Translations under genes and position numbers: made by a program
Part shown: positions 50,750 to 59,176 of the stretch, in pieces
Layout: each line of letters starts with the position of its first letter
Numbering within the stretch: position 1 is the stretch's first letter
The notes under the pieces: model-generated
What the model was told of the DNA's origin: nothing
The model's input: the letters and a program-made list of their open reading frames with translations, nothing else
Databases searched by the model: none
NCBI RefSeq assembly: GCF_900107965.1
Contig: NZ_FNVU01000010.1
Location: forward strand, 1-64,000
DNA: 64,000 bases
Reading direction: 5' to 3'
Origin: Actinacidiphila yanglinensis
GTDB taxonomy: Bacteria; Actinomycetota; Actinomycetes; Streptomycetales; Streptomycetaceae

Positions 50750-52219
50750 TCATACCGCCACCTCCACCAGCTCGACGCCGAGGAGATCAGCCGTGGCGCG
50801 CAGTTGCGGCATCAGGTCGCCGACGCCCAGCGCCCAGTGGTGCGAGATGCCGGTCGCGCTCCACGCGTCCGTCCACTCGCCGGGGTCGCAGCCGAAGTCG
50901 ACCCGCGAGGTGGTGTTGCCGATCTCCAGCAGCGGTCCCGGCACGACCTCGCCGGTCGAGGCGACGAACCGGAAGGCGCCGTCGCGCTGCTGGGCGATAC
51001 CGAAGGTGGTCACTGGGCCGTGCGCCACGTCGAACTCCACCGACACCCCCCAGCCGCGCTTGCCGTGGTAGACGCCCAGGCCGCGCAGCAGCGGGCGCCG
51101 CTGGCTGATCGCCAGGTGCGCCGGGCCGTCGTGGCCCATCTCCACCACGTTGTCGCGGAAGTTGAGTGCCTGCAGCTCGGTGAACGAGCCGCCGCCGCCG
51201 AGCCGGTCCACGATCAGCATGGCCAGCGAGGTGCGCAGCTCGTACTCGCCGGTGGCGGGCACCCCGCGCGCGGTGAGCAGCGACGCGCCCAGGATCATGC
51301 CCGCGCCGAGCCGTTCGTGCTGCTCGCCCTCCAGCCCGCGGTGGTAGTAGGCGAGGCTGTCCAGCGAGAAGTCGTCGACCAGCCGGTCCAGTCCGACCGA
51401 CACCTTCGCCGCCCACCGGAAGTCCTCCTCCTGGACGGTCGGGTCGAGGTCGAACACCTCCCGGGCCAGCTCGATCCGCTCCCGGACCTGAGCGTCGGTG
51501 ACCGCGGCGACCCGCACCCGCAGGTCGTCGAACTCCAGCACCTCCATGTGCCCGCCGAAGTTCGCCGGGACCAGGGTCAGATCGGTCGACACGTCGAGCA
51601 TGCCGGGGTAGAGGTGGCCCATCAGGCCGTGCCGGCCGTGCCGCAGCGCGCCCCTGACCCCGGCCGCCTTGATCCAGCGGCCGATCCGGGCCCAGGCCCG
51701 CTCGTCCTCGACGTACCCCGACACCGAGCGGAAGTCGATGCCGCAGCGCAGGAAGGCGTTGGCCATCTCCGGCAGCGGGCAGGCACCGCAGTACGCCAGC
51801 CACTGGCCGGTGTCGAAGGTCGCGTGGTCCATCGCCTCGGTGGGCTGGAGGTTGATCAGCAGCACCGGCGCGCCACTGCGCTGCGCGATGGGCACCAGCA
51901 TCGACGCGGTCATGTAGGTGGTGAGGAAGCCGACGATGATGTCGCAGCCCGCCACCCGCAGCGTCTCCGCGGCGCGGGCGCCGTCCTCCGCGTCCGAGAC
52001 GAACCCGGCGTCCACCACCTCGCAGTCCAGGGCCCGCATCCGCTCGGCCACCCGGGCCGAGGAACGCTGGAGTTGGGGCAGCAGGTCCGGGAACTGCGGC
52101 CAGTAGGCGCCGAGTCCGCCGGCCACCAGCCCCACCTTGGTCCGGCGGGCGGTGATCCGCTCCAGGCCGGGCGGGGAGGAGGGGTCGTACGGCTGGGAGG
52201 AGTCGAAAGTCGTGGTCAT
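50750..52219 (-). CDS. L-fucose/L-arabinose isomerase family protein
   Basis: A 489-residue cytoplasmic protein of the FucI/AraA structural family. It starts with KVGLVAGGLGAYWPQFPDLL and has CDIIVGFLTTYMTASMLVPI, MDHATFDTGQWLAYCGACPL, FDLDPTVQEEDFRWAAKVSV and WALGVGDLMPQLRATADLLG; the late HHWALG segment resembles the AraA metal site. Its start overlaps the rhaM stop (ATGA), so the two are coupled. RhaI already isomerises rhamnose, so this enzyme probably serves another sugar such as L-fucose or L-arabinose, or a different isomer. Function is inferred; it could also be non-catalytic. Confidence 0.8.
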   Translation of the reverse strand: MTTTFDSSQPYDPSSPPGLERITARRTKVGLVAGGLGAYWPQFPDLLPQLQRSSARVAERMRALDCEVVDAGFVSDAEDGARAAETLRVAGCDIIVGFLTTYMTASMLVPIAQRSGAPVLLINLQPTEAMDHATFDTGQWLAYCGACPLPEMANAFLRCGIDFRSVSGYVEDERAWARIGRWIKAAGVRGALRHGRHGLMGHLYPGMLDVSTDLTLVPANFGGHMEVLEFDDLRVRVAAVTDAQVRERIELAREVFDLDPTVQEEDFRWAAKVSVGLDRLVDDFSLDSLAYYHRGLEGEQHERLGAGMILGASLLTARGVPATGEYELRTSLAMLIVDRLGGGGSFTELQALNFRDNVVEMGHDGPAHLAISQRRPLLRGLGVYHGKRGWGVSVEFDVAHGPVTTFGIAQQRDGAFRFVASTGEVVPGPLLEIGNTTSRVDFGCDPGEWTDAWSATGISHHWALGVGDLMPQLRATADLLGVELVEVAV

Positions 52220-52572
52220 CGGCCGGGCCCTTCTCCGCTTGCACGCAGTTGGTCGTCGAGGTTGAAGATCTGCCGGAGCAGCTGGAATCCTTCGTCCGGC
52301 GGCTGCCCGTGCAGTCCGGTGAAATACGGGGCCATCTCGGCCTGCCAGCGGGCGTTCACCTCGGTACGGGCCATCGCGGCCTGGGCGGCGGCCAGATCGT
52401 CGGCCTCCACGTATCCGACGATCAGCCCGTCGTCCGCGGCGAAGATCGAGTAGTTGTGCCAGCCCGTGGCGTCCAGGGCGCGCAGCATCTCAGGCCATAC
52501 CTGCGCGTGCCGCTCGCGGTACTCGTCCAGCCGGTCGGGCCTGACCCGTAGCAGGAAGCAGTAGCGGTTCAT
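52216..52572 (-). CDS. rhaM: L-rhamnose mutarotase
   Basis: A 118-residue cytoplasmic enzyme that interconverts the alpha and beta anomers of L-rhamnose and speeds its isomerisation. The full RhaM fold is present: FLLRVRPDRLDEYRERHAQV with the His of the active site, DATGWHNYSIF with the central Trp-His-Asn-Tyr, and EVNARWQAEMAPYF. Length is normal. Its stop overlaps the start of the isomerase gene (ATGA). It follows the rhaS gene after a strong hairpin, so expression may be set lower than rhaS. Confidence 0.92.
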   Translation of the reverse strand: MNRYCFLLRVRPDRLDEYRERHAQVWPEMLRALDATGWHNYSIFAADDGLIVGYVEADDLAAAQAAMARTEVNARWQAEMAPYFTGLHGQPPDEGFQLLRQIFNLDDQLRASGEGPGR

Positions 52573-52630
52573 CCGGTGGTCGTTCCCTCGTGCTCTCCGG
52601 GCGCCGGGGGCGTCCCGGGTGCCGCCGGCG

Positions 52631-52659
52631 CCGGCCGGCCTCCGCGGGAGGCCGGCCGG
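52631..52659 (-). terminator. attenuator hairpin between rhaS and rhaM
   Basis: CCGGCCGGCCTCC (52631-52643) and GGAGGCCGGCCGG (52647-52659) form a perfect 13-bp stem with a GCG loop, 13 nt after the rhaS stop. It probably partially terminates or protects the mRNA, giving more receptor than enzymes. Confidence 0.75.
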
Positions 52660-52672
52660 GCGCCCCGCGACA

Positions 52673-53749
52673 TCAGAAGTTGAACTTGTCGACGTTGGAG
52701 GCGTCGAAGACGGTCGGCGGGCCGAGCACGACCGACGGGCCGACTCCGCTCGCCGGGGCGAGCACCTTGTAGCTGCCGAGGGTGCCGGCCTTGAAGGTGG
52801 ACCCGGTCTGCAGGCTGGCGCTGCCGGACGCGAGCGACGCGGCGGCGTAACCGGCCAGGTAGCCCAGCTGGTTGGGGTTCCACAGCTCGAAGGACTTGAC
52901 GGTGCCGTCCTTGACGTAGGACTTCATCTGCGACGGCAGGCCGAGCCCGGTGAGGGTGACCTTCTTGGCGACGTCCTTGTGGTTGGACAGGTACTGCGCC
53001 GCGGTGGAGATCCCGACCGTGGTCGGCGAGATGATGCCCTTGAGGTTCGGGTACGCCGACAGCAGGCCCTGCAGCACGGTCAGCGACGTGGCCGGGTCGT
53101 CGTTGCCGTACACCGTGCTGACCAGCTTCATGTTCGGGTACTTGGTGAGCTGCTTCTTCATGAACCCGATCCAGGCGTTCTGGTTGGTCGCGCTCGCCGC
53201 GGCCGACAGGATCGCGACCTGGCCGGTGCTGCCGATCTGCTTGGCCAGCAGGTCGACCTCGGAGGTGCCGACGTCCGCGGTGTCCGCCTGGTTGATGAAG
53301 AGGTGGTTCGGGCTGGTGCCGCAGGAGATGTCGGAGTCGAAGGAGACGATCTTGATCCCGGCGGCCGACGCCTGGTTGAGCGACGGGCACAGCGCCGACG
53401 GGTCGTTGCCGGCGATCACGATCGCGTCGGCGTGCTTCTGGATCGCGGTCTGGATCGACGGGATCTGGGCGGCCGCGGTGTCGGCGGTGCCACTGCTGAC
53501 CACGACCTTGCCGCCGAGCTCCTCGAGCGCCTTCTTGCCGCCCTGGTCGGCGAGCACCTCGTAGGGGTTCTGGGTGTCCTTCGGGATGAAGTAGACCGTC
53601 AGGCCCTTCTTCACGCCGGTAGCGGTCGGCTTGCCGGTCGGGTCCGAACCCGCGTTGGAGGAGGAGCCGCACGCGGCGAGCATGACGCCGGCCACGGAGA
53701 GGGAGAGGATCGCGGTCGCCCTGCGGCGCGCCGTTCTGCTAATGGTCAC
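52673..53749 (-). CDS. rhaS: L-rhamnose ABC transporter substrate-binding lipoprotein
   Basis: A 358-residue receptor of the Peripla_BP_4 type. The signal ends in lipobox LAAC (Cys27). The mature domain has LTVYFIPKDTQNPYEVLADQ, ADAIVIAGNDPSALCPSLNQ and KVTLTGLGLPSQMKSYVKDG, typical of RhaS. GTG at 53749 is the start; there is no better ATG before the signal peptide. It lies downstream of the ATPase and two permeases, in the order rhaT-P-Q-S. A hairpin follows. Confidence 0.9.
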   Translation of the reverse strand: MTISRTARRRATAILSLSVAGVMLAACGSSSNAGSDPTGKPTATGVKKGLTVYFIPKDTQNPYEVLADQGGKKALEELGGKVVVSSGTADTAAAQIPSIQTAIQKHADAIVIAGNDPSALCPSLNQASAAGIKIVSFDSDISCGTSPNHLFINQADTADVGTSEVDLLAKQIGSTGQVAILSAAASATNQNAWIGFMKKQLTKYPNMKLVSTVYGNDDPATSLTVLQGLLSAYPNLKGIISPTTVGISTAAQYLSNHKDVAKKVTLTGLGLPSQMKSYVKDGTVKSFELWNPNQLGYLAGYAAASLASGSASLQTGSTFKAGTLGSYKVLAPASGVGPSVVLGPPTVFDASNVDKFNF

Positions 53750-53839
53750 GTGACTGTCTTTCTTCAGAGGGTTGGACGGGAACGGCCGGCGCCGCCGGGT
53801 ACCGGCCGGTGATGAGGGGAGCGGCGGGCGGGACGGTCG

Positions 53840-54892
53840 TCAGGCGGCGGGCACGGGCCCGCGCCGCCGGCGTGCCCTGATCCTGCGGACCAGCTCGCCG
53901 CTGTTCGGCACCAGCACGCTGACCAGGAGGAGCGAGCCGGTGACGATGTTCTGCACCTCCGGCTGGACGCCCATCTGCGTCAGCGCCTGCTGCAGGCAGC
54001 CGACGATGACCACGGCCAGCACCACACCGATGACGGTGCCGCGGCCACCGAAGATCGACACCCCGCCGAGCAGCACGATGGCCACCACGTTGAGTTCGAG
54101 CCCGGTGCCGGCGTCGTAGCTGACCGAGGAGTTCTTGAGGGTGAACAGGATGCCGGCCAGCGCGCAGAAGACGCCGGAGACCACGTACAGCCCGAACTTG
54201 ATCCGGTCGACCCGCACCCCGGAGAAGCGGGCCGCCTCCGGCTGCAGGCCGATCGCCACGATGGAGCGGCCCAGCGCGGTGGCGTGCAGCACCACGCCGA
54301 AGATGATGGCCAGCACCAGGAAGATCAGCGCCGACCAGGCGATCTTCGTCCCTTGCACCGGCACCACGCCGATCTTGGTCAGCGAGATCGGGAAGCCGGT
54401 GATGGTGCGCGGCGCCAGCACGATCTCGGCCAGCCCGCGGAAGAGGGTCAGCGTGCCGATCGTCACCGCGATCGACGGCAGCCCCATCTTCGCGACCAGC
54501 AGCCCGTTGAGCGCGCCGCCGGCCGCGCCGACCAGCAGTGCCGCCGCCATCGCGGCCCACACCGACCAGCCGTCGTGGAAGAGCGAGCCCATCACGGTGC
54601 CGGACAGGCCCAGCATGGAGGCGACCGACAGATCGATCTCGCCGGTCATCACGATCAGCGTGAGGGGCAGCGCCATGATGGCGATCTCGCCCATGTTCAG
54701 GCTGATGTAGAAGAAGTTGGTGCCGTCCAGGAAGCCCGACTCCTTCGCGGAGCCGAAGATCAGCACCGCGATCAGCACGAAGACCAGCGCGGTCTCCCAG
54801 CGCACCAGCTTGCGCCACAGCGGCTGCCCGCCGTCGTCGGCGCCGCGGTAGGAGACGGTCTCCGACGGCTTGGTGGTGATGTCAGGCGTCAC
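53840..54892 (-). CDS. rhaQ: L-rhamnose ABC transporter permease
   Basis: A 350-residue inner-membrane permease of the ribose/RbsC family. It has about ten hydrophobic segments, the VMTGEIDLSVASMLGLSGTV motif of this family and GGVSIFGGRGTVIGVVLAVV near the C-terminus. A basic tail (RRIRARRRRGPVPAA) ends it. It overlaps the rhaP stop by 11 nt. The assignment to rhaQ versus rhaP follows the usual order and is not certain. Confidence 0.88.
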   Translation of the reverse strand: MTPDITTKPSETVSYRGADDGGQPLWRKLVRWETALVFVLIAVLIFGSAKESGFLDGTNFFYISLNMGEIAIMALPLTLIVMTGEIDLSVASMLGLSGTVMGSLFHDGWSVWAAMAAALLVGAAGGALNGLLVAKMGLPSIAVTIGTLTLFRGLAEIVLAPRTITGFPISLTKIGVVPVQGTKIAWSALIFLVLAIIFGVVLHATALGRSIVAIGLQPEAARFSGVRVDRIKFGLYVVSGVFCALAGILFTLKNSSVSYDAGTGLELNVVAIVLLGGVSIFGGRGTVIGVVLAVVIVGCLQQALTQMGVQPEVQNIVTGSLLLVSVLVPNSGELVRRIRARRRRGPVPAA

Positions 54893-55925
54893 GGTGGGCT
54901 CCCTGTGCGGACTGGAGGCTGCGGGCCACCCGCAGGCCCAGCCAGCGGTCGAAGGCGATGGCCGCCAGCAGCAGCCCGCCGGCGATCGCCTCGTTCCAGA
55001 AGGACGAGATCTTGGCGGCGACGAGCGCCTGGTTGATCGTGTTCAGCAGCAGCGCCCCGAGGGCCGCGCCCAGTACGGTGCCGCTGCCGCCGAAGATGGC
55101 GACCCCGCCGACGACCACCGCGGAGACCACGGTCAGCTCGTAGCCGTTGCCGCCGGTGACGTCGATCTGGGCGTGCAGGGCGAGGAACAGCGAGCCGGCG
55201 AAGCCGGCCAGCGCGCCGCTGATCAGGAAGGCGGTGAACACCCTGCGCCCGGCGGGGATGCCGGCCAGCGAGGCCGCCTCCGGGTTCGAGCCGATCGCGT
55301 ACAGGTCGCGGCTGGCCCGGAAGGAGCGCATCGCGTACCCGACGACCGCGACCACCACCGCGACGATGATGGCCAGCCACGGCACCCCGAGGAAGGTCCG
55401 GTACCCCACCTCGGTGAAGGACTTGGGGATCGCGGCCGGGTCGATGGTCTTGCCGTTGACGATCACGCCGTCCACACCGCGGACGATGTAGAGCATCGCC
55501 AGCGTCACCACCAGGCTCGGCACCCGGGTGACGACCGTGATCAGGCCGTTGATCGACCCGATCACGGCGCCGATCACGATGCCGAGCACGTAGCCCAGCA
55601 GCACCGGGAAGCCGGAGTGGTGCTTGAAGACGTCGCCCACGATGTAGGCCGACAGGCCCACCACCGAGCCGACCGACAGGTCGACGTTGCGGGTGACGAT
55701 GACCATCGTCTCGCCGACGCCCAGCAGCGCGATCAGCGCGGCGCCGGTGAGCAGTTGCTGGATGCTGTGCGCGTTGGCGAAGGCGTGGTTGCTGATCGTG
55801 GTGGCCACGAAGACCAGCACGATCGCGACGCCGATGCCCAGTTCGCGGGCCCGCAGCAGGGCGGCGCCGCGGGCGAAGCGCTCGGTGTCGGGCGCCGGGG
55901 CGGGTGCGGTGAGCTGTGCGGTCAT
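54882..55925 (-). CDS. rhaP: L-rhamnose ABC transporter permease
   Basis: A 347-residue RbsC-type permease, partner of the next one. It has the VIVTRNVDLSVGSVVGLSAY motif, SLVVTLAMLYIVRGV and VGGVAIFGGSGTVLGAALGA. ATG at 55925 overlaps the rhaT stop (ATGA). Two different permeases in one operon suggest a heterodimeric channel, as in rhizobial rhaSTPQ. Confidence 0.88.
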   Translation of the reverse strand: MTAQLTAPAPAPDTERFARGAALLRARELGIGVAIVLVFVATTISNHAFANAHSIQQLLTGAALIALLGVGETMVIVTRNVDLSVGSVVGLSAYIVGDVFKHHSGFPVLLGYVLGIVIGAVIGSINGLITVVTRVPSLVVTLAMLYIVRGVDGVIVNGKTIDPAAIPKSFTEVGYRTFLGVPWLAIIVAVVVAVVGYAMRSFRASRDLYAIGSNPEAASLAGIPAGRRVFTAFLISGALAGFAGSLFLALHAQIDVTGGNGYELTVVSAVVVGGVAIFGGSGTVLGAALGALLLNTINQALVAAKISSFWNEAIAGGLLLAAIAFDRWLGLRVARSLQSAQGAHRDA

Positions 55926-57439
55926 GACGCCACCGCCGCGTAACCGGTGGCGGCGCGCATGATCGAGTCCTCGTCGGCCTCGGCGCGGCTCAGCTCGGCG
56001 GTGATCCGGCCCTCGTGCAGGACGAGGACGCGGTCGGCCATGCCGAGCACTTCGGGCAGTTCGGACGAGATCATCAGTACCGCCATCCCGTCGGAGACCA
56101 GGCCGTCGAGGATGCGGTGCACCTCGGCCTTGGTCCCGACGTCGATCCCTCGGGTGGGCTCGTCGATGATCAGCAGGGACGGGCCGCGGGCCAGCCACTT
56201 GCCGAGCACGACCTTCTGCTGGTTGCCGCCGGACAGCGTGGAGACCTCGTTCTTCATCCGGCCGAACTTCAACTGCAGGCGGTCCGCCCACGTCGAGGCC
56301 AGATCCCGCTCCGAGCCGCGCCGGATCAGGCCGAACCGGCCCAGCCGGCCGAGCGAGGCGAGCGCGACGTTCCGGTCGATCCCCATGTCCATCACCAGGC
56401 CCTGCTGGCGCCGGTCCTCCGGCACCAGGGCCACCCCGGCGGCCATCGCCGCGGCCGGCGCGCCGTTGCGCAGCGACCTGCCGTTCACCCGGACCGTGCC
56501 GGACGTCCGGCGGTCGATGCCGAAGATCGCCCGGGCCACCTCGCTGCGGCCCGCGCCGACCAGCCCGGCCAGCGCGACGATCTCGCCGCGCCGCACGCTG
56601 AAGCTGATGTCCTCGAAGACGCCCTCGCGGGTGAGGTGGTCGACCTCCAGCACGGTCTCGCCCGGGTCGGTCTCCGTCTTCGGGAAGAGGGCGCCCAGTT
56701 CGCGGCCGACCATCGACCGGATGATGGAGTCGGCGGTCACCTCCTCGATCGGGGCGGTGCTCACGAACCGCCCGTCCCGCATGATCGTGACGCGCTGGCA
56801 GCTGGCCAGCACCTCCTCGATCCGGTGCGAGATGAACAGCACCGCGGCGCCCTGCTCGCGCAGGGTGCGCATCACGTCGAAGAGCCGCTCGACCTCCACC
56901 GAGGTCAGCGCGGCGGTCGGCTCGTCCATCACCAGCACCTTGGCGTCCAGGGACAGCGCCTTGGCGATCTCGACGATCTGCTGGTCCGCGACGGACAGGC
57001 CGCGCGCCTGGCGCTGCGGGTCCAACTGCACCCCGAGGCGCTCGAAGACCGCCACGGCCGCCTTGTTCATCGCGGTCCGGTCGATCCGGCGGCCGGCCCG
57101 GCGCGGCTGGCGCCCCATGAAGATGTTCTCCGCGACGGTGAGGTCGGGGAAGAGGGTGGGTTCCTGGTAGATGATCGACACCCCGGCGGCGCGGGAGGCC
57201 GCGGGGCCGGACAGGACGACCGGGGTGCCGCCGATCACCAGCCGCCCGCTGTCGGGCTGGTGCACGCCGGCGAGGATCTTCACGAGCGTGGACTTGCCCG
57301 CGCCGTTCTCGCCCAGCAGGGCGTGCGCCTCCCCTGGATGAAGGGTCACCGACCCGTCCTCGAGCGCGCGCACCGCGCCGAAGCGCTTGGCCGCCTTCTC
57401 CAGGACCAGGAGCGGCTCTTTACCTACCGGATGGTTCAT
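55922..57439 (-). CDS. rhaT: L-rhamnose ABC transporter ATP-binding protein
   Basis: A 505-residue double ABC ATPase of the RbsA type. The first half has Walker A GENGAGKST, signature LSVADQQIVEIAKALS and Walker B VLVMDEPTAALT. The second half, as usual for this class, has a degenerate Walker A (GLVGAGRSE), LSGGNQQKVVLGKWL and LLIIDEPTRGIDVG. The ATG at 57439 follows AGGACC; a GTG at 57502 with a strong GGAGG but an extra 21 residues is the alternative. It is the first gene of the operon. Confidence 0.9.
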   Translation of the reverse strand: MNHPVGKEPLLVLEKAAKRFGAVRALEDGSVTLHPGEAHALLGENGAGKSTLVKILAGVHQPDSGRLVIGGTPVVLSGPAASRAAGVSIIYQEPTLFPDLTVAENIFMGRQPRRAGRRIDRTAMNKAAVAVFERLGVQLDPQRQARGLSVADQQIVEIAKALSLDAKVLVMDEPTAALTSVEVERLFDVMRTLREQGAAVLFISHRIEEVLASCQRVTIMRDGRFVSTAPIEEVTADSIIRSMVGRELGALFPKTETDPGETVLEVDHLTREGVFEDISFSVRRGEIVALAGLVGAGRSEVARAIFGIDRRTSGTVRVNGRSLRNGAPAAAMAAGVALVPEDRRQQGLVMDMGIDRNVALASLGRLGRFGLIRRGSERDLASTWADRLQLKFGRMKNEVSTLSGGNQQKVVLGKWLARGPSLLIIDEPTRGIDVGTKAEVHRILDGLVSDGMAVLMISSELPEVLGMADRVLVLHEGRITAELSRAEADEDSIMRAATGYAAVAS

Positions 57440-57570
57440 CGTGCCAGGTCCTCGTCTTGGTGTGGTGCGTCTCCGCGGCGGGCTCGCCACATCTGTGTCC
57501 ACCCCCTCCTCGGAACGCCGTCCGGACGCGTCGTGCCCTCGGTCCGGACGTTCGGGTCACCGATAAAAAT

Positions 57571-57582
57571 TGGAACGTTTCA
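57571..57582. promoter_or_regulatory. rha operator TGGAACGTTTCA
   Basis: Five of six pairs match around a central CG. It lies in the AT-rich segment about 130 bp before rhaT, where the promoter should be. It matches a TGAAACGTTTCA-type LacI consensus in 11 of 12 bases. Confidence 0.55.
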
Positions 57583-57974
57583 CGAAAGTTGACGGAGGCG
57601 ACACTATGGCCTCGGTCACTCCGCGTCTAGGGTCCGGCGCGTAATATCCGCTCGCGGTCAAGACCGCTGGTCGGCGAGGCGGCTCCGGCGGGCCGCCGGG
57701 CGGGCCCGGAACCCCTGGTCGCCCGGCCGCCCTTCGCGCCCACGCGGTGTTCCCGCCGCCGGGCCGCCCGCCCGGTCCCGGCTGCCCCGCGGGGCCCCCT
57801 TCCGGGCAACGCCCCTGGTCATGGCGGGTGTCGGCGGAGGTCCGGCCGGTGCGTGTACGGTTGCGCCCCGAGGGCGCGCCGGGGCGGCCGGGGCCGAGCG
57901 GTCGGCATCGTTTCCGAATCGTGCCGGTACGCCCCATTGCGGAGGCCGTTCGGCGCCGTTATTCTATGCACCTT

Positions 57975-57986
57975 TGAAACGTCTCA
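57975..57986. promoter_or_regulatory. second site TGAAACGTCTCA
   Basis: It matches the same consensus in 11 of 12 bases, about 400 bp from the first site. It may be an auxiliary operator or control the patatin gene. Confidence 0.45.
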
Positions 57987-58204
57987 GGTCGGCAAAGCTC
58001 ATGAGCGGCCGAGCAGTTGGCCGAGGTGCGCAGCCTCGCGGAGGGCTCTTCGGTAGGAGTACCCCGGGGTGCGGCTTCTGACGCGTCATCAGCAGGTGAA
58101 TCGGCCGCGCCGGTTGCTCCGCCGCGGGGCCGCTCGGCGGACGCCGGGGGATCGCGGGCGATCGCGACGGAATGGTCGCGCCGGGACGGGGCACGCGGGG
58201 CGGC

Positions 58205-59176
58205 ATGGAGAGCAGTCCTGCACCGGTGCGCGGACCGGCGTTCGTGCTGGGTGGGGGAGGGGCGCTCGGAGCGCACGAGGTCGGGATGCTCAAGGCGCTG
58301 TTCGCCGCCGGAGTACGGCCCGGCCTGGTGCTGGGCACGTCCGTGGGCGCGATCAACGGGGCGGCCGTCGCGGCCGACCCGTCGCAGGACGCGGTGGCGC
58401 GGCTGGAGGAGTTGTGGACCGGCCTCGGGCGGGCCGGCGTGTTCACCGGGTCGCTGGTGGGGCGGGTGTCCACCGCCGTGCGCACCGGCACCCACCTGTA
58501 CGCGGACGCGCCGCTGCGCACCCTGCTCGGCACCCACCTGCCGGTCGCCCGCATCGAGGACCTGGCCGTGCCGTTCCAGTGTGTGGCGGCGCGGATCGAG
58601 GACGCGGCCGAGCACTGGTTCGGCGGCGGGCCGCTGGTCGACGCGGTGGTCGCGTCCTGCGCGGTACCGGGGCTGCTGCCGCCGGTCCGGCTCGGTGACG
58701 CGCACTTCGTGGACGGCGGGCTGGTCAACAGCATCCCGGTCGGCCGGGCCGTCGCGCTGGGCGCACGCGAGATCTACGTCCTCCAGGTCGGCCGGGTCGA
58801 GCACGCCCTCGCCCCGCCCCGGTTGCCGTGGGAAGTGGCCACGGTCGCCTTCGAGATCGCGCGCAGGCACCGCTTCGCCCGCGACATGGCCGACCTGCCG
58901 CCGCACGTCACGGTCCACGTGCTGCCCAGCGCCTCCACCCGCGAGGAGACCGGCGGCACGTTGCGGGGGCTGCGGCACCGGGCCGCCTTCGACCAGACCG
59001 CCGCACGCATCGAACGCGCCTACGCGGCGTCCGCGCGCTACCTCGACGGTGCGATGGGGGAGGAGGGCGGTGCGCCGAATGACGGTGCGCCGGGTGACGG
59101 TGCCTCGGGTGCGGAAGGCGGTGCGCCGGATTCGGAGGGCGGTGCCTCGGGTGCGGAAGGCGGTGCCCCCGCATGA
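58205..59176 (+). CDS. patatin-like phospholipase/esterase
   Basis: A 323-residue soluble lipid acyl hydrolase. It has the oxyanion loop GGGGALGAHEVGML, the nucleophile Ser in GTSVGAING and the Asp of the dyad in VDGGLVNS. The catalytic domain ends near residue 285. The C-terminal tail from about residue 288 is a Gly/Ala/Glu/Asp repeat (GASGAEGGAP) encoded by 26-bp direct repeats. ATG at 58205 starts just before the oxyanion loop; an upstream in-frame ATG at 58172 is possible. Its stop overlaps the ATG of the acyltransferase gene. Confidence 0.85.
   Translation: MESSPAPVRGPAFVLGGGGALGAHEVGMLKALFAAGVRPGLVLGTSVGAINGAAVAADPSQDAVARLEELWTGLGRAGVFTGSLVGRVSTAVRTGTHLYADAPLRTLLGTHLPVARIEDLAVPFQCVAARIEDAAEHWFGGGPLVDAVVASCAVPGLLPPVRLGDAHFVDGGLVNSIPVGRAVALGAREIYVLQVGRVEHALAPPRLPWEVATVAFEIARRHRFARDMADLPPHVTVHVLPSASTREETGGTLRGLRHRAAFDQTAARIERAYAASARYLDGAMGEEGGAPNDGAPGDGASGAEGGAPDSEGGASGAEGGAPA
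59099..59166 (+). repeat. 26-bp direct repeats in the patatin tail
   Basis: The same 26-bp word begins at 59099 and 59141, a 42-bp (14-codon) period, so copies stay in frame and encode the repeated GASGAEGGAP unit. Slippage here would change only tail length. Confidence 0.75.

Larger units (their letters stand above)
57440..58204. other. intergenic region upstream of the rhamnose operon
   Basis: No protein with family features is encoded in these 765 bp. It holds operator-like sites at 57571 and 57975 and two palindromic GTCCGGACG words (57520-57528 and 57542-57550) in the rhaT leader. The AT-rich stretch at 57560-57590 is the likely rha promoter; the right half probably carries the patatin promoter. 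Confidence 0.5.

Noticed and set aside
57557..57937. 126-codon minus-strand frame in the rha upstream region
   Set aside because: It is Pro/Gly/Arg-rich without motifs or ribosome site and covers the rha operator.
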